In this document: piece after piece, positions 58,001 through 64,000 of the stretch
Numbering within the stretch: position 1 is the stretch's first letter
Layout: each line of letters opens with the position of its first letter
Assembly (NCBI GenBank): GCA_023078555.1
Contig: CM041201.1
Span: 7,571,172 to 7,635,171 of the forward strand
Direction: 5' to 3'
Length of the DNA stretch: 64,000 nucleotides
Source of the DNA: Ulva prolifera
Lineage: Eukaryota; Chlorophyta; Ulvophyceae; Ulvales; Ulvaceae
The notes under the pieces: generated by a model
The model's database searches: none
What the model saw: the letters and a program-made list of their open reading frames with translations, nothing else
What the model was told of the DNA's origin: nothing
Made by a program: the position numbers and the translations under genes

Positions 58001-61000
58001 AAAGCGGGAGGGCACGCGGTTGCGGAAGCAAGGCGCGCAAGCGGTTCAGCCCCTGACCTTGCATCAGCGAGTGCCGGACCATCCAGGCGCCCTTGAGTGG
58101 CTGTTGTGGTACGAGCCAATGTCAAAGGCCATGAGGGAGGCGGGAGGCTCGTGGGCTCGCCCGGGCGAGTGCCACGTCGTGGGTTGCAGCGGCACAATTG
58201 TGACGAGCAAGTCTAAGGTGTGCGACACGCACAGAGATGCTGTGTTGTACCTCCAAAGCAAGGACGGCCAAGACGCGGCGGTTGTGTACCACTGTCGATC
58301 GTGCCAGATGTGGGTGGAGATCGAGCGGCTTGAAGAGGATGGCAGATGCGGGCCACGTTGCCAAGCATTCGGCAGCGACGGCGCCAAGGCGGCGGTCGCA
58401 GGCGACAAACACCTGAGGCGGGTCCTCGAGCGCCTTTGTGAGACGCCGGCTCTCGCAGATGAGCCGCCCCGGGGTCTAGCTCGTGTGCTGGGGCTGGCCA
58501 CGTGCGACATGCAGACGGGAGAACCGAGTCGATGCCACCACGTCAGCCCACACACGGGTCGGTGCACGTCGAAGATCACGGGGAGCCATGCCAGCCGCAT
58601 GTGCCGGACACATTGCCATGATGTGGTGCTCAGGGTTGACGGTGGCCAGGGCCCGTCGGTGGTGTCCATCACGTGGTACTGCCCAAACCGATTCTGCCAG
58701 AAGGTGTGCAGTATCGAGGGCGTGGGCCTCGTGCGTGGCAGTTACGCGTGTGCCCGTTGCTATGAGGTGCACACGAGGCTGCAGCGACACGCTGCAGAGG
58801 CACGCCGGCTGCTGGACGAAGATGCACCCTCATGCGACGACAGCGTCGTGCTGTCCGCTGAAGGGGAGGACGTCGGCAGCGAGTCCGATGCGTCTTCGGA
58901 TTGGGACTCGGAGCCGCAAGTCATCGGCTCCACCGAGGCTGCTGCAGAGTCGGCTGAGGACGACGAGGTGCTGGCGGGGTACGACTACGGTGACGGGAGC
59001 GGGTCAGATTGCGGGGATGCTGGGCTGGCGCTCGTCGCAGGCATCACCGTCCGTCAGTCGCGACAAGACGCAGCCCACCCAACCACAGGACACGGTGGGG
59101 CCAGCACGAGCGCAGCAGCTGTCGCGCGTGCGCAGGCGCCCTCAGCAGAGGTACAGGGCTCCCCGGCCGTGCCTCTCGGCTGTGTCCGGTGCCGCAATGC
59201 ACCTTTGTGCAAGAAGACGCCGCCGGTTGAGCGGGTCGTGGACGGGTACTGCATCACCTGCCTGTCCAGCTTGAAGGACTGCGGCTCTGCTCTGGACGCG
59301 ATCGTGTTGGTGACGACTCCAGGCACATTGGATCGCAGCGCGGGTGCGGCATTCGCTGCTTTTCATGTGCAGCTGAGCATAAATCGGTCACATCCGTGCC
59401 TGCTCTGCACTTCCTGCCGGGTCAGGGTCTGTGTGCTGACATGGAAGTGGCCGCTCGTGCGCTAGTGTTTCAGTGGCACTGGTGCCTCGTGAAACCATGT
59501 TCACCATCACCTGGTGACGTGCCGGGCTGTCACCGGTGCCTCTGCGGACATGCTTCGTTGTACAATGTTTATTAATTGTATTAATACGTATCAATATGCT
59601 CTCAATCGCTTCCGATACGTGTGGTGTGCAAGTCTGGTTGTTTGTACATGTGTTGACGCGACTCCCTGTGATGCCATCCGAAGGATTGCTGTGCAGGCAC
59701 TGTTGACATGATGAAACACGCACTCACGGATGACGTCGACGAGTGCGACATCCGGCCGAGGGACGCCCTGAAGACTGACAAGGCTGCCAGGCGGAACCAC
59801 CGGGAGCGTCTGCAGTACGAAGCGCTTCCAGAGGAGAAGAAGAAGGTGAAGCGGGCAAAGATGCATGCAAGTATGAAGGGACCCCGGAGCAATGCCCCCA
59901 AGGGACTCAAGAACATTCAGCAAGGCCCAATCGCAAATGCCATGCGCGGCCGATGCGCGCCCAGCCGGCACTGTGAGCATGGTACGGCTACTTGATCAAG
60001 CTTCTGTAGATGCTGTGTGTGTTCATTGTCCAATGTTGTGCTAGAAGTGTGTTGCTGAATTTCATGGCCTGTGTTGTATCCAATGCCGTGCTTGCCCTAC
60101 TGTTGCAGTGTCCACAGGGGTGTACCTATGGAGACTGTGTACGTCATGTGCCCCGCCGGAGTGTTCCATGTGCATGCAGCATCATCAGCGATGCGGGTGA
60201 TGGACGGCCTCCACGCTTTCAAGCTGGTGGACTGGGTGAAGGCCGTAGCGGTGTCTGACGCGGCGGTGGGGATGGTGGTGGAGACTCCAAAGTGGGTGAC
60301 CAACCGCAGCCTGCAAATCTTCGCGCTGGAGATGTTCATGCCTGTCGGCTTCACATCTCGAAAGCCCAAGGCCAGCAAGGCGCAGGCCCCACAGGGGGCT
60401 GCCTCAGCACGGCCACGCCCAGACGACGCGCTCGTGGCTCAGGCGGCGCGGAGCCAAAGGTCAACGGTGGTCCGCATCGGACACGCGCAATGTCAGCAGG
60501 CAAAAGACCGCGGCGAGGATGCGCCCTCATGTCTGACGTACTCTGTGCGCGCGGTGCATTTGAAGTGCGCACAGAGCATGACGGAGCCGCTGCGCAGGAT
60601 CGGCACGGTGGACGTGCGGTATCTGCAGCTCGTGCGAGACGCGGGCGAGCTCCTCATCGCGCGGGTGTTCGACCCCGCCGCGCCTGCACAAACCCCCGTC
60701 CGTGTGCATGCGACGACCCTGCAGCTACTGCAGCGGCTGCAGCTGCTCCCTCGGCCGACACTCCCAGCCCTCCTGACGCTGTTTGTGTGGGGCCTCGCAC
60801 ACTGCAGTGTCGCTGTTCGCGAGAGCAGAGACGCGGTGCCGCAGCTGATCTGGCACTATGCGTATGCGGAAGGCCTGACGCTGGCATGGCAGCTCGTCCT
60901 AGTCGCCGCCGGCACGACGTGGATCAACAGCGATGACGATGTCACGTCTGCGCTGTCCGTGCTGGCGTGCATCCCGCGGGCCGCCCTGATCGGGCTGGAG

Positions 61001-64000
61001 CAATTTGACAAGCAGAAGTGGCCGGAGATCCTGGACGGGCGACGCAAGCGGCGAGGCGGCGACAAACTCGAGCCGGTGCGAGTCTGCCATAACCCAGATA
61101 CTTCCCAGCTCGGCCTCAAAACAGAATTTATGAGACTGCACTGTTCGCCCTCCTATTATCGCATGGTGTGCATTTGTCGTGTCTGTTTTCCGTAGTCATT
61201 GTACCGGGCGTGCATCGAAACCATGGCCCCGACGCCCGTGTGCATGCAGATCCCATGGTCTGACGACTGCGACCCGGAGGTCATCGTGATGACGCGTGCG
61301 ACGCCATCCGAGTTGACAGGCCTTCAGGCGGCAGCCCAAACGGACGCCACTCGGCAGCGGTTCGAATTCACCGCGGACGCGCGCGTGCGCCCGGTCGGCG
61401 ACGTCACGCAGGGCCAGGGTGTCGGGTCGATGCGGCGCGCCGCAAGGAGTCGTGCGGGAGCCAGCGCGGCCGCGATCGACCTGACCGGTAACGGAGGTGA
61501 TCGCGCGCAGCCACCCTCCAAGCGGCGCCGCAGGAACAGCAGTCAGGGCGGCCAGGGGGACACCCAGGCGGGCACTCGGGCGGGCACGAGACGCGGGTTG
61601 AGATCCGGAACCGGCGGTGGCGTGATGGTCACAGGTCCGGCCGCATCGCTGGGCGACCCTGTGCACAGGTCAGCCCCCGCAGCGCCAAAGCGTGCTCGGA
61701 GCCCCCCGCGTGGCGGGTCCCGAGGCGATCCGGGCGCCGGTCCATCGGGTGGACGTGCGGGCGGGAGCGGGGGCGAAGGAACTGGGCGCGGCAATGGCGG
61801 ACATGGAGGCTTTGACGGCGGCAATGGAGGCGGCGGCAACGGAGGCGGGTCTGACAGCGACGGTGGCGACGGAAGCGGCGGCGATGGGGGCGGCGGTAAC
61901 GGCGGTGGTGGAGGTGGCAGAAGGAGGGGCCACTGGGCTCCCGTCAACCACCGCGTGCCCATCTTTGTGCGGACACCGCAGCAGGTGTCTGAGATGCTGC
62001 AGTTGTGCAAAGACACGACGTCGAATCCATTCAGCTACAAGCTGAGGATCGGTGACCAGCCCATGCAGCCCGGCCAGAGTGTCAAAGCCATCACTGGCGC
62101 GGTGTGTACTTGTCGTGGGCGGCTGACGTGTGTGCATGCATGTGGCGCTGTGTTCTGTGAGGCTGCTTGTGCACCTTGTTCGCTGCGGAACTGTGTGTAT
62201 TTGTGTCAGTATGCCGAGACCCTCGCTGCTCTCTGATGAATAAGCCAACACGGCCCATACGTTCACCGCGTCTGATCGTATGCAGGATCTGCTTGTGGCC
62301 GGTAAGCCGGCAGCCGACCATGCGAACGGCATCATTGTGCTCGGCATGCCTGGCTCGGGCAAGACCGGGCTGATGCTGGACGCGATGGCCCTATCCATCG
62401 TCGACTCGCCGCTGCGAGCCGCAGCCCAAGGCAGCACCGCCACGCTGCCGCGGCTGACGCACGACTGTGCCAAAATCATGGTGCACAAGTCGGGCGTCAC
62501 GCACAACATCGGGTACCCCACCGAGACGTGCGCAAAGGCGATGTGTAACTACTTCTGGGAGCCCGCTGTGGAGGGTCGGCCAGCTGGGTACGTCGGCAAC
62601 GCCATCGACCGCATCGCCGGCCGGAAGCTGCATGTGCTAGAAGAGGTGCAGGCATGGGTGCAGCAGTTGCCGCATCTGCTGAGTCAGCATCAGCGAGCCC
62701 TCCAGCAGGCCAACGCGCAGTGCGAATCGGAGCATATGCTTCGCCGCTGCCGGTACATCCTGGCGTGCGACCCCCACCAGAGTCCGTGCAAGACGTACGG
62801 CATCAAGTCAATCGACCACAACGGGCGGGTGCAGCAGGAGAAGCCAGAGGTCGTGATGCCGTGGACGGCGGCGTTCAGCGCGCTCGGCCAGCCTAGCGAA
62901 AGCATGCATTGGCACATCTTTGCCATCCACGGCCAGCGACGCCTGCGTGGCCTCGGGTTCCGGCTGCTCCACAATGCGTACGCCCCACGCTGGCTGCTGT
63001 CGTGCTACCTCCATGTGATGTGCTGTGATTTGTTCTGGTCGTGCTGTGCGCTGCCTACAACCGTGACAGGGCCCGGATGTAACCGCCGCTCAGTCCAGGC
63101 CATCGGTGGGACAACTGCACATACGTCGGCTGTGACCGGCTGAGTGTATGTGCAGGTCAAGGGCAGACATTGCCACCATGCAATTCCGGAGGGTGGACCT
63201 CGCGACGGACTACTTGTTTTCCACGTGGTGCCGGTCAGACCTGCGGCAGACGCCGGCGCAGGCTGCGCAAGAGAAGTCCGGCATCAAAGGCGTTAACTAC
63301 GGCTGGGCAGCGGTGGGGGCGGACGAGGCGACATATCGCAACCCCAACTACCCGATCGACCTGTCGGGTGAAGATCGCAGCCTGCCCCCGGCGACCGTTG
63401 TCATCGCGCCGTACAAGCCGGACTGCAAGGCGCTGCGTGATATACTGCTCACGCGCGCTGACTACAAGGCGTTGTTCTACACACTGCCGGCCCTCCCGCA
63501 TGATGCCCCCTCGTGCCCTGGTGGGCCGACGACCTGCACCTTCCGAGACACAGAGTATCGCGCGGAGGATGCGTATGCATTCGAGTGCGCGCCTGCCCGG
63601 CTTCCTGTGTGATCGCGTGTGCAGGCGGCATGTGATCTGCATGTCGGGGTGCCGTGCGTCGTCTGTGCACGTCTCCTCTATTGCGGTGACTCATTCACTC
63701 CGGGTGTCTGACTGCTACGTAGGCCTGTGCGCTGCCGCTTTGAAGCTGGCTTGATGGGACACGGGTGCATGCAGTACGACGACAGACTCCGGCCGGAGGA
63801 TCGTGGGCCAGCTGGAGGACATCGCATTCTCCAGCTGGGACTCCTTCAGGGTCCACCTCGGTGAGCCCCTGCTGCTGACAGCCTGCCTCGGGGAGAGCCG
63901 ACCAAACGGTGCGGCGTGCTCGGCTGTGGCATGGGCGTTTGTGCCAGCATCGCACGTGCGGGCAGAGTTCAAAGCGCGCCTGGCCTTCATGTGCAAGAAC
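49088..64000 (+). CDS. Giant multidomain gene with SF1/Pif1-like helicase, copy B (partial)
   Basis: Eighteen exons join in phase: 49088-49353, 49546-49662, 49736-52474, 52697-53225, 53425-53724, 53924-54216, 54359-54650, 54876-55224, 55730-56154, 56328-56529, 56748-57298, 57468-59343, 59697-59981, 60180-61075, 61196-62101, 62286-62977, 63156-63584 and 63775 to the window end. All use GT-AG, and the total is 11,373 coding bases (3,791 codons). Order of parts: a basic and repeat-rich N-region (residues 1-1040), unrecognised globular exons (1041-2021), Cys-rich CxxC exon (2022-2646), Lys-rich segment, a globular exon, a Gly/Asp-rich linker with a KRRRRNSS basic patch, then the helicase from about 3343. 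Walker A is GMPGSGKTG near residue 3362, followed by LHVLEEVQAW (Walker B-like) and ILACDPHQSP (GDxxQ-like). Start and end lie outside the model. I do not recognise the family. A transposon replicase or a duplicated host gene are both possible. Confidence 0.65.
50489..51130 (+). repeat. 84-bp in-frame tandem repeat, about 8 units
   Basis: Units encode 28 residues of the form ARLRGGGDSSGVHGDDGVEA plus GTVDDAVG. The period is 84 bp (TGAGGGGCGG at 50581 and 50665). The first unit (RLEEGADCSG) and the last two are diverged. The array lies inside exon 3 of the giant gene and keeps the frame. Confidence 0.93.
57468..59343 (+). other. Cys-rich (zinc-binding-like) exon of the giant gene
   Basis: This single 1,876-bp exon carries many paired cysteines and histidines: CCVC, CTDC, CDDC, CHVVGC, CRSC, CGPRC, CRTHCH, CPNRFC, CARC, CVRCRNAPLC and CITC. 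The arrangement suggests several zinc ribbons or treble-clef modules for nucleic-acid or protein binding. An acidic Ser/Asp stretch precedes the last cluster. The copy A exon (41136-43011) has identical length and only a handful of changes. Confidence 0.6.
62286..63584 (+). other. SF1/Pif1-like helicase region of the giant gene
   Basis: Two exons (62286-62977 and 63156-63584) carry GIIVLGMPGSGKTGLMLDA (Walker A), LHVLEEVQAWVQQL (motif II position), YILACDPHQSP (motif III/GDxxQ position), HGQRRLRGLGFRLLHNA (position of the Pif1 R-Q-x5-F-x3-L motif), and TVVIAPYKPDCKALRDIL (start of the second RecA-like domain). The Walker B acid pair reads EE rather than the usual DE. The region continues into the exon that runs off the window, so later motifs are not seen. 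Confidence 0.6.

Larger units (their letters stand above)
45720..64000 (+). mobile_element. Large repeat unit, copy B (continues past window)
   Basis: This is the more complete unit. It has the noncoding repeat-rich left region (45.7-47.4 kb), the decayed minus-strand gene, the plus-strand ORF block, and the giant gene through its helicase exons to the end of the window. No right end is visible, so the full length exceeds 18 kb. Assignment as a mobile element rests on tandem copy number and the helicase only; no terminal structure was identified. Confidence 0.5.

Overview
The window is nuclear DNA of a photosynthetic eukaryote, most likely a green alga. It is GC-rich, its genes are split by many short GT-AG introns (plus two candidate GC-AG introns), and they include a nucleus-encoded YCF54/LCAA chlorophyll-synthesis protein. 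A plant-type oxidoreductase, an organellar TsaD and an intron-containing tRNA-Lys support this. The species cannot be named from sequence alone.

Left part (1-27,763), ordinary host genes: bL9 organellar ribosomal protein (+, 4 exons); TCF25/RQC1 homologue (-, 8 exons); JmjN-JmjC histone demethylase-like protein (+, 9 exons); quinone-oxidoreductase-like MDR enzyme (-); a small coiled-coil protein (-); YCF54/LCAA (-, 3 exons); organellar TsaD (+, 3 exons); tRNA-Lys(UUU) with a 19-nt intron. Exon boundaries were set by hand from splice signals, reading phase and family similarity. The first 3.4 kb shows only short tandem repeats.

Right part (27,773-64,000): a head-to-tail array of a large repeated unit of about 16.3 kb. 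A 207-bp internal fragment lies next to the tRNA, followed by a truncated copy A (about 29.7-45.5 kb) and a copy B (about 45.7 kb to beyond the window end). Junctions between copies carry clusters of very GC-rich hairpin repeats. Each copy holds a noncoding, repeat-rich left region, a small minus-strand gene candidate, and one giant plus-strand gene.

The giant gene is the main discovery. In copy B, eighteen exons join with matching phases into at least 3,791 codons, and it runs off the window. From N- to C-terminus it has basic and acidic Gly-rich repeat regions, about 1,100 residues of unrecognised exons (one with a His-Val-His motif), a Cys-rich CxxC region, a Lys-rich segment, a Gly-rich linker, and an SF1/Pif1-like helicase with a Walker A motif. 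Copy A has the same exon plan but carries a nonsense codon and has lost the helicase part to a GC-repeat cluster. The two copies are mosaic: nearly identical over the last 4 kb they share, strongly diverged in the middle. I recognise no reverse transcriptase, DDE transposase or tyrosine recombinase, so whether this is a mobile element or a locally duplicated giant gene stays open.
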